33,082 nt of DNA from Moraxellaceae bacterium (GCA_003543245.1 DPJB01000006.1:1-33082); one strand, 5' to 3'. Positions 15,597-23,626 are shown, numbered from the stretch's first letter. Made by a program: numbers and translations. The notes: generated by a model not told the origin, from the letters alone.

Positions 15597-15927
15597 GCAA
15601 GTGGCTTTTCAATTGAGGTCTACCACGAGCTACGCAAAGAACCAGAGAGAATTTCCTCTCGCCATCAGAATGCAGGCCGTAAAGAGAAAAAACTGCTGGC
15701 CGTGAGGCGAGCCGGCCTTTCGCTACTGTTGACCCGCGTAACAGGAACCGTTACGCATGCGCTGACCACTGCCCCATCTCGGCAAGCCCTTGCGTGGTGG
15801 CCACGTCAGGCATGGCGTCATCACCTGCCCGTGGCATGGGGCAAAGCTCAACATCTGCGCCGGCGCCCTTGCCTCCTTTGAAGTCCGGGAAAAAGATGGC
15901 AGGGTCTTTCTCCGCTTGCCGGGCTGA
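15597..15927 (+). pseudogene. Rieske [2Fe-2S] ferredoxin gene with two frameshifts
   Basis: Three successive plus-strand frames together read as one Rieske domain. Frame one (15684-15752) gives KKLLAVRRAGLSLLL-TRVTGTV. Frame two (to 15775) gives YACADHCP. Frame three (15775-15927) gives HLGKPLRGGHVRHG, then VITCPWHGAKLNICAG and EVREKDGRVFLRLPG with stop. Restoring one T at about 15752 and one C in the CCCC run at about 15772-15775 rebuilds both iron-sulfur boxes: C-P-H and C-P-W-H. Such ferredoxins pass electrons to ring-hydroxylating oxygenases. No start codon is visible. The gene converges on the aromatic-degradation operon, so it is probably a lost electron carrier of that cluster. A sequencing error at two homopolymers is the alternative. 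Confidence 0.75.
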
Positions 15928-15971
15928 CCTGCCCTGACGGACAAGAATTCATCCATCGCCCGGAATGAAAA

Positions 15972-15997
15972 AAGCCCGGAACGAAAATGCCGGGCTT
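15972..15997 (-). terminator. Terminator of the extradiol/CoA-ligase operon
   Basis: AAGCCCGG 15972-15979 pairs with CCGGGCTT 15990-15997 with a 10-base loop. On the minus strand the stem is followed by a run of six T (15968-15973 region), a standard rho-independent terminator 24 bases after the acyl-CoA synthetase stop. Confidence 0.8.
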
Positions 15998-16020
15998 GTT
16001 GTACTCACGCTCCCACACGC

Positions 16021-17973
16021 CTATGTAAGCGAGTAAGAAAAGGGGAACTGCCCCAGGACGCGCGCGGCCTGCGCATGGTCTGCGTCTGGAGCCAGGGCGA
16101 TCTTGACAGTCATGCCGCGTGATTTGTCGTCCTCCACCGTCAGTCCTCGCACATCCAGGCCTTCGCTGTGCAGCGCCTCGCGCAAGGCATCAGCCACCTC
16201 CCGGCGCTTCAGTTCCGGCTTGAATATCTTGCCGACGCCAGTGAGCGGAATCTGGTCGACGATACGGATGTTCCGGGGCAGCGCGGCGCGCTCGGGGATG
16301 ACCTGGGCTGCAAACGCCATCAGTTCCTGCTCGCTGGCGGCACTGCCCTCGCGCAGTTGCACATAGGCCACCGGCAATTCACCGGCATGGGCGTCAGGCC
16401 GGCCCACGGCCGCGGCCACCTGCACCGCCGGGTGCCGGTGAAGAGGCTCCTCGATCATCGCCGGGTCGATGTTGTGGCCACCGCGGATGATGAGTTCCTT
16501 CTTGCGTCCGGTGAGCCAGAAATAGCCGTCGCCATCCTCGCGTCCCAGGTCGCCGGTGTTGAGCCACGCGCGGTCGTCGCCGCAATTGATCCACAGCCCC
16601 TTGTTTTGCTCCAGCACCTTGTAGCCGGCAAAGACGTTGGCACCGCTGATGATGATCACGCCCACCTCATCCACCTGGCAATCGCGCACATAGTCGCCAG
16701 CCTCGTCGAGCACCACAGTCTTCATCTGCTGCCCCGGTACGCGCAGTCCGATAGAGCCAAGGCGGCGCTCGCCCAGCGGCGGATTCACGCTGCTCACGCA
16801 GGTACCTTCGGTGAGGCCGTAGCCCTCGAGGATCTTCAGTCCCGTACGCTCCTGAAAGGTACGGAATACTTCCACCGGCAAGGGCGCCGCGCCGCAGAGG
16901 CCATACTCGAGCGACTCGATGCGTCGCCGCCCGACCGGCACCTGTAGGAGGGTCGAATACAATGTCGGCACACCACTGAAGAAGTGGATGCGGTGACATT
17001 CTACAATTTCCCAGAAGCGCTTAACCACACCCTCGCCCCGGTAGCCCTGCGGGGTGCCCAGTACCACGTGCGCGCCCTTGGAGAACGGCAGCAAACCTGT
17101 CACCAGAACCGCATTCACATGGAAGAGCGGCAGGCCGCAAAAGATGTTCTTTCCGCTGCCGACACCATCGCCCAAGAACTGCGCTGCGCTCCAGGCATTG
17201 GCCACTTCGTTGCGATGGCGGCGCATGGCCAGCTTTGGCGTGCCGGTGGTTCCACCGGTACAGAAATAGGAGGAGATGTCTTCGGGATGGATGCGTCGGT
17301 TGCTGCGCAGATAGGTGTTGGGTTGCTTCCGGATGCCGCGTCGGAAGTCATGCACGCGCACGTAGCCAGGCACCGATGCCTTCACACCACCGATGCCATG
17401 CAGCCGCAGCTCCTCGCGCCTCTGCAGGAGCCGCGCAACCTTGCCCTTCAAGCCGCGTACATGGTCGGCCAGGTTCACCAGTACGAGATCACGCAGGCCT
17501 GGCACGCCGTGCAGCGCGCGCTGCACCTTGGGCCAGAGGTCGGTGCCGGGAAAGGGCGCCAGCGTGACGAGAATAGTGGCGCCTGCGGCGTTGAGCAGTT
17601 CGGCGATCGCTGGCGCCTCCAGCAGGGGGTTGATCGCGCAGATGATGCCGGTGGCCTGGCCGCCCCAGATAACGAAGTGCGTTTCCGGCAGGTTGGGCAG
17701 GACATAGGCAATAACTGTGTCCTTCCGCGCCCCGAGGGAGCCCAGGAAGTTGGCGGTCTGGCGGATTTCGGCCATCAGCTCGCGATAGGTCCAGGTTTCC
17801 GGCCGGCGATGGTCGTCGGTCTGCAGGAAGAACGACAGCGCGGGGGCGTCCAGCGCAATGGCCGCCCCTTTCGCAATCATCTCGTAGGTACTGGCCGGCA
17901 GGTTGGAGTCGAGGGCCTTGCGCTCAAGGGCAACTACGTCGGCCGCCGTGGCGATTCCAGCGGCACGGCTCAT
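16021..17973 (-). CDS. Acyl-CoA synthetase (AMP-forming), 650 aa
   Basis: A class I adenylate-forming enzyme that activates a carboxylic acid with ATP and joins it to CoA. Motifs in order: the phosphate-binding loop TGGTTGTPK (239-247), LEGYGLTEGT (382-391), NTGD (472-475), the hinge region TGRKKELIIRGG (488-499), and PLTGVGKIFKPEL near 585 with the adenylation Lys. At 650 aa it is about 100 residues longer than typical FadD-like enzymes; the extra length sits in the N-terminal domain (165-235) and in a C-terminal tail (600-650). Its start overlaps the stop of the hydrolase gene by ATGA. As the last gene of the meta-cleavage operon it probably activates the acid released by ring cleavage, or the substrate itself. 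The substrate cannot be read from sequence. Confidence 0.88.
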   Translation of the reverse strand: MSRAAGIATAADVVALERKALDSNLPASTYEMIAKGAAIALDAPALSFFLQTDDHRRPETWTYRELMAEIRQTANFLGSLGARKDTVIAYVLPNLPETHFVIWGGQATGIICAINPLLEAPAIAELLNAAGATILVTLAPFPGTDLWPKVQRALHGVPGLRDLVLVNLADHVRGLKGKVARLLQRREELRLHGIGGVKASVPGYVRVHDFRRGIRKQPNTYLRSNRRIHPEDISSYFCTGGTTGTPKLAMRRHRNEVANAWSAAQFLGDGVGSGKNIFCGLPLFHVNAVLVTGLLPFSKGAHVVLGTPQGYRGEGVVKRFWEIVECHRIHFFSGVPTLYSTLLQVPVGRRRIESLEYGLCGAAPLPVEVFRTFQERTGLKILEGYGLTEGTCVSSVNPPLGERRLGSIGLRVPGQQMKTVVLDEAGDYVRDCQVDEVGVIIISGANVFAGYKVLEQNKGLWINCGDDRAWLNTGDLGREDGDGYFWLTGRKKELIIRGGHNIDPAMIEEPLHRHPAVQVAAAVGRPDAHAGELPVAYVQLREGSAASEQELMAFAAQVIPERAALPRNIRIVDQIPLTGVGKIFKPELKRREVADALREALHSEGLDVRGLTVEDDKSRGMTVKIALAPDADHAQAARVLGQFPFSYSLT

Positions 17974-18929
17974 GATTCGCTCTCTATCACATGGCTCTGC
18001 CGGCCCAGGTCAATGCAGCCATCGTGGCTGATGATGGTGCTCTCCACCCGGTCCCCCACCTTCAGGTACTGGCGGCGCCGCTGCTGGCTCTTGAGGAAAA
18101 GCTCCCACTTGCGTGCCTCCGGCAGCAGACCAGTGATCCTGACCAGCGTCGGCGGAGGCAGGCCCAGGGCGCAACCGGACGGCGTGCCGGTCATCAGCAC
18201 GTCCCCCGGCGCAAAGTCCACGATCTGTGAGTACTCCGTCAGCGTTTCCGCCGGCTTGAACACCAGGTTGGAGCTGCTGTCGCTCTGTCGTTTCTCACCG
18301 TTGACGGTGAGGTGCAGATGCATCTCATTCAGATAGTGCATCTCGTCCTTGTCGAGCAGGCACAGCACCGGGCCCAGCGGGCAGAAAGTGCGATAGCTCT
18401 TGCCTTTGTGGAACTGCATCTGCGGGATCTGGATGTCGCGCGCCGACACGTCGTTACCGATGCAGATACCAGCCACGTACTCGTGCAGGTTGGCCGCCGA
18501 CACCTCCGCCGGACCGGCGGTGCGCCTGCCCAGCACCAACGTAAGCTCAATCTCGTAGTCCAGTAATTGAACGTGGCGCGGCTTCACGATGCGGCCTGCC
18601 GGCGTATGGATGGAAGCCGAGGACTTGGTGAAGAACATGTTGAAGTGCTTGGCGTCCGGATCCACACCCGAGTCGACCATGTGCTGGCGATAGTTGGCGC
18701 CCTGGCACAGCACCTTGGCGTCCGCCGTGATCGGCGACAGCAGCTCTACCTCCGAGACATCGAGGAGCGGAGCGACCGACTCCAGCGTCCGGTGCACACC
18801 GGCATACCCAAGTGCGACGAGGTCGCCGGTGGTGGTACAGGGGACGTTGAGAGGAAGGACGCGGCACGCCTGGAGCAGGCCCCAGCGGACCTGGTTCTGG
18901 TGGCGGAAACGAACGATGTGAAGGGCCAT
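17970..18929 (-). CDS. Fumarylacetoacetate hydrolase (FAH)-family enzyme (319 aa)
   Basis: FAH-fold enzymes hydrolyse C-C bonds in, hydrate or decarboxylate oxo acids, using a divalent metal held by Glu/Glu/Asp. Signature segments are seen: YRQHMVDSG, the metal-ligand region LDYEIELTLVLGR, NDVSARDIQ, HKGKSYRTFCPLGP and GDVLMTGTPSGCALG. A C-terminal segment, KVGDRVESTI, closes the domain. Unusual is a roughly 25-residue insertion (LLPEARKWELFLKSQQRRR) before it. ATG 18929 follows GGAG. It lies 16 bases after the extradiol dioxygenase gene and overlaps the CoA-ligase gene. It is therefore expected to act on the ring-fission product, since no alpha/beta-hydrolase of the usual meta-cleavage type is in the operon. 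The exact reaction is open. Confidence 0.85.
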   Translation of the reverse strand: MALHIVRFRHQNQVRWGLLQACRVLPLNVPCTTTGDLVALGYAGVHRTLESVAPLLDVSEVELLSPITADAKVLCQGANYRQHMVDSGVDPDAKHFNMFFTKSSASIHTPAGRIVKPRHVQLLDYEIELTLVLGRRTAGPAEVSAANLHEYVAGICIGNDVSARDIQIPQMQFHKGKSYRTFCPLGPVLCLLDKDEMHYLNEMHLHLTVNGEKRQSDSSSNLVFKPAETLTEYSQIVDFAPGDVLMTGTPSGCALGLPPPTLVRITGLLPEARKWELFLKSQQRRRQYLKVGDRVESTIISHDGCIDLGRQSHVIESES

Positions 18930-18945
18930 GGGCAGGATCTCCGGA

Positions 18946-20019
18946 TTAGCCGAACAGCTTGGCGAGGGTAAGCATTTTTTTCAGGGTCACGTCGGGGCTG
19001 CGGCGCAGGCTGCGCACCAGGCCGGCTAGCGTGGCGGCGTCGAGTGCGGGACGCGTGAAGCTGGCCGGCATGGCCTGGCCCCACTGCGCCATGCCTTCGC
19101 GGCTGACCGGGTGCACGCCCATGGGAGCATCGGCTGTGAACACGTCGCCATCGCAGTAATGCTCGTGCTTGGAACCCCAGGGATCCGACCAGTAGTCGAA
19201 GATCTGGCTACCCAGGATATGGCGGCCAATGCCCCAGGCGTGGTGCCAGCCGCGCTCGCGCATCACGCGCTGGCCCATGCCCACCGCATCGGCATCCACC
19301 AGTTCATACGCGCTGTGGCTGTAGGCGGGCATGAAGCCCTGCGCCATGGCCAAGGTGTGGTGGTCGGCTGGCGTGTCGCCCAGGTCCAGACGCATGAAGA
19401 CCACGGCGGGCGCGCCGTCGGGCAGCACCTGCACGTCACTGGGAATGAAGCCGAAGTGCTGCGTGTACCAGCCGCAGGTGGCCTGGAAATCCGCCGCCTC
19501 CAGCACGACGTGGCCCAGGCGCAGCACCTCCGGCGCCGTCACCGGCGGGCGCTGGGTGCCGTTGATTCGGCGGTGCTGCTCGTCGTAGTTGAGCGGCAGT
19601 TGAGGGCGGTGCGGCAGCGGCGCCACGGACGCTTGGCCATGGATGGCCTCGATGCTGAAGCCGGACGGATCGATCAGCACGACGCGCTCACCACCGCCCG
19701 GGTAGGGCGCGGCCTCGACGGCGCCGGCGCCCGGCAACTTCGCCAGTGCCAGCAGGTCCTCGTGCGAGGCGACTTCCAGGCCAAAGCCGACGAAGCGCTC
19801 GCGCTCGGCGCGACGCACCTGGTAGCAGAACGGCGAGGTATCGGCGGCGCGCAGGTAGACCTCCTGCAGCGAGCGCTGCGCGACCTGCAGGCCGAAATCG
19901 GTGAGGAAGCGTTCGGCTTTGTCGAGGTCGGGGCGCTCGAAGATCAGGTAGGCCAGCCTGCGAGCCTTCACTGTGGGACTGGGGTGCCGGGCCGGTTGCG
20001 GGGTCATCAGTTGGACCAT
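18946..20019 (-). CDS. Extradiol ring-cleavage dioxygenase, VOC superfamily (357 aa)
   Basis: Two tandem vicinal-oxygen-chelate modules, the second catalytic. Metal ligands of the 2-His-1-Glu type are H170 (RLGHVVLEA), H235 (YSHSAYEL) and E286 in DYWSDPWGSKHEHYCDGD. H221 (ADHHTLA) and Y288 fit the acid/base and substrate positions of type I extradiol enzymes. It would cleave a catechol-type ring next to the hydroxyls with Fe(II) and O2. It is longer than BphC/TesB-type enzymes (about 290-300 aa), with a 20-residue N-terminal lead and a 55-residue C-terminal extension rich in helix. ATG 20019 follows GGAGAAG. Gene order with hydroxylase, FAH enzyme and CoA ligase supports a catabolic role; the substrate could be a bulky or polycyclic catechol. 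Confidence 0.87.
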   Translation of the reverse strand: MVQLMTPQPARHPSPTVKARRLAYLIFERPDLDKAERFLTDFGLQVAQRSLQEVYLRAADTSPFCYQVRRAERERFVGFGLEVASHEDLLALAKLPGAGAVEAAPYPGGGERVVLIDPSGFSIEAIHGQASVAPLPHRPQLPLNYDEQHRRINGTQRPPVTAPEVLRLGHVVLEAADFQATCGWYTQHFGFIPSDVQVLPDGAPAVVFMRLDLGDTPADHHTLAMAQGFMPAYSHSAYELVDADAVGMGQRVMRERGWHHAWGIGRHILGSQIFDYWSDPWGSKHEHYCDGDVFTADAPMGVHPVSREGMAQWGQAMPASFTRPALDAATLAGLVRSLRRSPDVTLKKMLTLAKLFG

Positions 20020-20044
20020 TTTTTCTTCTCCACCGTGGTGCCCG

Positions 20045-20917
20045 TCAGGGCGTGAGGGATTCGGTCAAGGGATCTTTCGGGGCCTGGGGATGTGCCGCCG
20101 TCAGTGTGCGCCGCAGCCAGCCCCAGCCGGTTGCGCGGTCGTCCTCGCGCAGCACCGCGAGCTGCCGGACCTGCGCGTTGATGGCGTCGGCAACCTGCTC
20201 GCGTACCTGCCACAGCACCTGCTCGTCCTGCTCCTGCCCGGACAGGTGGACGGTCGGGATGCGGGCGCCAAAGCCGAAATAGAAACGTTCGGGGCGCGGC
20301 AGCAGCGTCAGCCCGATGCCGATGCCCAGCGGCGGGATCATGTCGCCGCCGCGCAGCCACTGGCACAGCCCCTCGTGCTCGATCAGGCGGCGCAGCCAGG
20401 GCATACCCAGCGCATCATTGGCGTCGGCCAGCACGGTATAGCAGTCGTCAGGGCCCACCGAGGCGAAGGGAATGATGTCGTAGCCATGCAGGATCGCCTG
20501 GCGCACAAAGCCTAGCCGCTGTTTCCAGACCAGCGTGTACTGCTCGTCGCGGCGCCGCCACACCTCGCGCGCGCCGCCCGGAAACACCAGCACCGACTCC
20601 CCCGCGCGCATCAGCGCGTCGCAGTTTTCCCGGGACCCCAGCACCATGCCGCCCTTGCGCAGGTAGTCGCGCCACAGCGGGACAGCAAAGTGACTGCGGT
20701 CTCCCAGCGAACGCAGCACAACCCCGTGGTGCACGTACAGGTGCTCTACCAGCAGCGGTACGTCCAGCAGGCCATAGCGGGTGTGGTTGCCGACGAAGAG
20801 GGCGGGCCGTCCAAGATCCAGACCGGAGAGGCCGATGAAGTCCGGCCGGAAATAGCGACGGTACAGTGCCATCAGGTGGCGCAAGGCAACGGGGCTGGGC
20901 GGCTTGTACTCGTTCAT
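20045..20917 (-). CDS. PlsC-like lysophospholipid/acylglycerol acyltransferase (290 aa)
   Basis: The protein resembles the LPLAT superfamily, especially DGAT2-like members. ALFVGNHTRYGLLDVPLL carries the catalytic His region (NH-x6-D rather than the NH-x4-D of classical PlsC). LVFPGGAREVWRR is the glycerol-binding/EGTR-equivalent block in the FPGGAREx form typical of DGAT2 relatives. IIPFASVG follows. No clear transmembrane helix is seen, though a hydrophobic surface is likely. ATG 20917 is the first gene of the minus-strand operon, 25 bases before the dioxygenase gene. An acyltransferase is unexpected in a ring-cleavage operon; it could remodel membrane lipids or store acyl chains during growth on hydrophobic compounds. 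This is inferred. Confidence 0.78.
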   Translation of the reverse strand: MNEYKPPSPVALRHLMALYRRYFRPDFIGLSGLDLGRPALFVGNHTRYGLLDVPLLVEHLYVHHGVVLRSLGDRSHFAVPLWRDYLRKGGMVLGSRENCDALMRAGESVLVFPGGAREVWRRRDEQYTLVWKQRLGFVRQAILHGYDIIPFASVGPDDCYTVLADANDALGMPWLRRLIEHEGLCQWLRGGDMIPPLGIGIGLTLLPRPERFYFGFGARIPTVHLSGQEQDEQVLWQVREQVADAINAQVRQLAVLREDDRATGWGWLRRTLTAAHPQAPKDPLTESLTP

Positions 20918-20971
20918 GAGCGGGTGTTCCGGGGGCCTGGCGTCCGGTCGGGGCGCCCATCGATGAATGGC

Positions 20972-21000
20972 ATTAAAATCAATATTGAAACCAATGTCAA
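20972..21000 (-). promoter_or_regulatory. Sigma-70 promoter of the extradiol operon with TetR operator in its spacer
   Basis: On the minus strand TTGACA (20995-21000) and TTTAAT (20972-20977) are separated by exactly 17 bases, a near-consensus promoter for the acyltransferase-dioxygenase-FAH-ligase operon. The perfect palindrome TCAATATTGA (20979-20988) sits inside the spacer, where a bound repressor would exclude RNA polymerase. The same palindrome occurs before tetR (22690-22699). Confidence 0.7.
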
Positions 21001-21013
21001 TATACGATACAAC
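20985..21013 (+). promoter_or_regulatory. Candidate plus-strand promoter of the hydroxylase gene
   Basis: TTGAAA (20985-20990) and TACAAC (21008-21013) are 17 bases apart and read towards the flavin hydroxylase. The TCAATATTGA palindrome overlaps the -35 box, so one operator could control both divergent transcripts. The -10 match is weak. Confidence 0.45.
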
Positions 21014-21088
21014 GATGGCACTCCACGGACGGTTTGCCCGGCCGGGCCCGCAGGGGTGCCGGCCTCCACCCGCAAAGACGAGATCTCC

Positions 21089-22699
21089 ATGAAGAACAAG
21101 AAAGCTGCCGTGCGTCCGGAATCGGTCGACGTGTTGATCGTGGGCTACGGCCCCGTGGGCGCCGCCCTGGCCGCCCTGCTCGGTCGCTACGGCGTCACCG
21201 CGCTGGTCGTGGACAAGGTGCCGGAGGTGGTGCTAATGCCGCGCGCCATCGCCCTGGACAATGAGGCCTTGCGCATCCTGCAGATGGCGGGCCTGGACGA
21301 TGCCTCGTTCGCGCGCATCACCATCCCCGAGGTGCGCATGCGCAGTCCGTTTCTCGGGCAGTTCGGCTACGTCAACACCAGCGGCAGCATCGACGGCCAC
21401 CCCAAGCTGGTGACCTTCTACCAGCCCGAACTGGAACACGCTCTGCGCCGGCAGGCTGAATCCTTTGCCAGCGTCCGCTTTGAAGGCGGCACCGAGCTGC
21501 TCGCGTTCGAGCAGGCCGACAACGGCGTAGAGGCCGAACTGAAGGGCGCGGACGGCGTGCGGCGCCGGGTCACGGCGCGCTATCTGGTTGGGGCGGACGG
21601 CGCGAGCTCGCGCGTCCGTACGCTGATAGGCATGGACTTCGAGGGCCAGACCTATGCCGAGGACTGGCTTATCGTCGATGCCGCGCAACGCGGCGAGAAG
21701 GCCATCGACCATGTCGAGTTCATCTGCAATCCCGAGCGTCCGACGCCGCATATGCCGGCGCCCGGCGGGCGCGAGCGCTGGGAGTTCAAGCTGCAGCCAG
21801 GCGAGACCCGCGAGCAGATGGAACGCCCGGAAAAAATTGCCGAGCTGCTGCGGCCCTGGGTCGACCCCAGCGAACTCGTGATCGAGCGCAAGGCCGTCTA
21901 CCGCTTCCACGCCCGCTGCTGCGACCGCTTCCAGCAGGGGCGTGTCTTCCTGGTGGGGGATGCCGCGCACATCACGCCGCCTTTCGTCGGCCAGGGCCTG
22001 GTGGCCGGCCTGCGCGACGTCGCCAACCTGGGCTGGAAGCTGGCCTGGGTGCTGCAGGGCCGCGCCGCGCCCGCGCTGCTCGACAGCTACGACGAGGAAC
22101 GGCGTCCGCATGCACGCAAGATGATCAACCTGGCACGCTTCATGGGCTATCTCGTAATGCCACGCAACCGGCCGGTGGCGGTGGCCGTGCATGGCGCGAT
22201 GCGCGCCGCCGGCCTGCTGCCGCCGCTGCGCCGACAGTTGCAGGAGCTGGAGATCAAGCCCGCCAATCGCTTTGATTCGGGCTGCTTCCTGCGCGGGCGC
22301 ACGCGCAGCGGCCTGCACCGCGGCGGCTGGCTGCCGCAGGATCTGGTACGCCAGGATGGCCGCATCCGCCTGAGCGACGACGTGCTGGGGGACCACCTGA
22401 CCCTCGTCGGCTTCGGCGTCGACCCACGGCCCCTGCTGGACGAGGTCACGCGCGCGCGCTGGGAGGCCTGCGACGGCCGCTTCCTGCAGATCGGTCTGCG
22501 CGGTCAGGGTCCGGGCCCGGCCACCAGCTTTGCCGAGGACATGAGCAGCGACCAGCTGGTGCCGGGCGTTCCGCGTGGCTGGGTGGCGGCGGTGCGCCCG
22601 GACCGCGTCGTCATGCACGACGGCCCCGCCGGGGAGGCATTGGACATGGTCCGCGATTGCCTGCAGGTGCTGGCTGGGCGAATTTCTCCTCAATATTGA
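21089..22699 (+). CDS. FAD-dependent aromatic hydroxylase, MhpA/PheA-like (536 aa)
   Basis: A group A flavoprotein monooxygenase, using NAD(P)H and O2 to add a hydroxyl ortho to a phenolic one. Motifs in order: VLIVGYGPVGAALAALLGRYG (FAD beta-alpha-beta, about 13-33; key residues G17, G19, G22), the ring-loop PRAIALDNEALRILQ, LVGADGASSRVR (DG motif), and GRVFLVGDAAHITPPFVGQG (GD motif) followed by LRDVANLGWKLAWVL. The C-terminal thioredoxin-like domain is present (from about 400). ATG 21089 is used; the frame stays open upstream but covers the divergent promoter. It probably makes the catechol that the divergent dioxygenase cleaves. The closest named relative by layout is 3-(3-hydroxyphenyl)propionate hydroxylase; the substrate is unknown. 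Confidence 0.86.
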   Translation: MKNKKAAVRPESVDVLIVGYGPVGAALAALLGRYGVTALVVDKVPEVVLMPRAIALDNEALRILQMAGLDDASFARITIPEVRMRSPFLGQFGYVNTSGSIDGHPKLVTFYQPELEHALRRQAESFASVRFEGGTELLAFEQADNGVEAELKGADGVRRRVTARYLVGADGASSRVRTLIGMDFEGQTYAEDWLIVDAAQRGEKAIDHVEFICNPERPTPHMPAPGGRERWEFKLQPGETREQMERPEKIAELLRPWVDPSELVIERKAVYRFHARCCDRFQQGRVFLVGDAAHITPPFVGQGLVAGLRDVANLGWKLAWVLQGRAAPALLDSYDEERRPHARKMINLARFMGYLVMPRNRPVAVAVHGAMRAAGLLPPLRRQLQELEIKPANRFDSGCFLRGRTRSGLHRGGWLPQDLVRQDGRIRLSDDVLGDHLTLVGFGVDPRPLLDEVTRARWEACDGRFLQIGLRGQGPGPATSFAEDMSSDQLVPGVPRGWVAAVRPDRVVMHDGPAGEALDMVRDCLQVLAGRISPQY

Positions 22700-22700
22700 G
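22689..22700. promoter_or_regulatory. Second TetR operator copy, overlapping the hydroxylase stop
   Basis: CTCAATATTGAG is a perfect 12-bp palindrome containing the 10-bp core TCAATATTGA also found in the divergent promoter. It ends at the stop codon of the hydroxylase gene, 49 bases before the tetR start. A TACAAT -10-like box follows at 22711-22716. Autoregulation of tetR is inferred. Confidence 0.65.
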
Positions 22701-22749
22701 AAGACCCCAGTACAATGGTGCCGGTATCCCGTTACACCAGGAGTTCGCC

Positions 22750-23448
22750 ATGGCACGACCGGCAACGCCCGCTCCCGCGGCAGGCGGCGAGGAGCTGACC
22801 CGCGGTCACAAGAAGAAGGCACGCACCCGCCAGCAACTGCTCGACGCCGCCCTGCGCATCTACGCACGCAAGGGCGCGGGCGAGCTCGCGCTCAACGAAC
22901 TGGCAGAAGAGGCCAGCGTGTCCAACGGCACGGTCTACAATTACTTCCGCACCCGCGAGGAAGTGCTGGAGGCGGTGGGCATAGAACTGGCGGTGCAGCT
23001 CTCGCACCAGATTGCCATGGTAAGCGAGGGCGTCTCGCTTGGCGCGCAGCGCACCGCCATCGGCGTGCGCACTTTCCTGCGCCGCGCGAGCGCAGACCCG
23101 GAGTGGGCCAGTGCCCTGCTCAGCGTAGTGCGCTATGCCGAGGGCATGCGCTCCGCACTCGCCACCTACGTGCGCGGCGACCTGCAGGTCGGCCTGGAGC
23201 AGGGGGATTTTCGCTTTGCGCATGAGGGGGTGGCCATGACGTTGGTAGTGTCGGCAACCATGGGCGCGATGGCGGCGATCGTCGATGGCGAGACGGTCGA
23301 GGGCCACGACAGCATAGTGGCCGAAATGGTGCTGCTTGCACTGGGCGTGACGACGACGAAGGCGCGACAGATTGCGCGCCTGCCATTACCGGTGCCGGCA
23401 GAGTCACCTGATGACGGCCGAAAAATGAGCCGCGGCCCGAGGAAATGA
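22750..23448 (+). CDS. TetR-family transcriptional repressor (232 aa)
   Basis: The N-terminal DNA-binding domain is typical: KKKARTRQQLLDAALRIYA (helix 1), ALNELAEEASVSNGTVYNYF (helices 2-3 with the HTH), TREEVLEAVG (helix 4 start). The C-terminal ligand domain is all-helical and divergent, as usual. It carries a Lys/Arg-rich N-terminal lead of about 20 residues and a basic tail. ATG 22750 follows AGGAG. Two identical TCAATATTGA palindromes, one in the divergent catabolic promoter and one just before this gene, point to control of the hydroxylase and the extradiol operon, relieved by an aromatic or CoA-ester ligand. The regulon is inferred from position. Confidence 0.88.
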   Translation: MARPATPAPAAGGEELTRGHKKKARTRQQLLDAALRIYARKGAGELALNELAEEASVSNGTVYNYFRTREEVLEAVGIELAVQLSHQIAMVSEGVSLGAQRTAIGVRTFLRRASADPEWASALLSVVRYAEGMRSALATYVRGDLQVGLEQGDFRFAHEGVAMTLVVSATMGAMAAIVDGETVEGHDSIVAEMVLLALGVTTTKARQIARLPLPVPAESPDDGRKMSRGPRK

Positions 23449-23449
23449 A

Positions 23450-23626
23450 ATGGACAAGTACTCACTGCTGCAACTCATGCCGCCGGACGGTTGGCAATCA
23501 CCGCAAAGCGCTCGCATTCCACCACTCGGTCCGGACCAAGCGAAGCTGTGGCAACGCCTGCTGATGCAGGCCATCGAACGGGTCGTCCCGCTAAACCCAT
23601 CGGTACATCATATGGCTGGAGCATAG
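23450..23626 (+). CDS. Short ORF (58 aa), possible gene stump
   Basis: ATG 23450 lies one base after the TetR stop and behind GAGGAA, a convincing translation signal for a coupled gene. The peptide starts MDKYSLLQLMPPDGWQ and ends at TAG 23624-23626. I recognise no family. The good start with a short product and the following 79 bases of featureless DNA suggest that a longer gene was truncated here, next to the convergent AraC gene. It may also be a genuine small protein. Confidence 0.35.
   Translation: MDKYSLLQLMPPDGWQSPQSARIPPLGPDQAKLWQRLLMQAIERVVPLNPSVHHMAGA

Noticed and set aside
15530..15616. Minus-strand peptide LAHLIALAGALGVEAAQQ ending in TGA at 15530
   Set aside because: It is only about 29 codons between stops, without a start or a family match. 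It may be a scrap of an old gene but cannot be supported.
16984..18336. 450-codon plus-strand open frame opposite the CoA ligase and FAH genes
   Set aside because: It is antisense to two well-supported enzyme genes with full motif sets. Long antisense frames are expected in GC-rich coding DNA, and its translation has no recognisable domain.
21233..22867. 544-codon minus-strand open frame opposite the flavin hydroxylase
   Set aside because: The plus strand carries all FAD motifs of a hydroxylase. The antisense translation is Ala/Arg/His-rich with no domain, as expected for a shadow frame.
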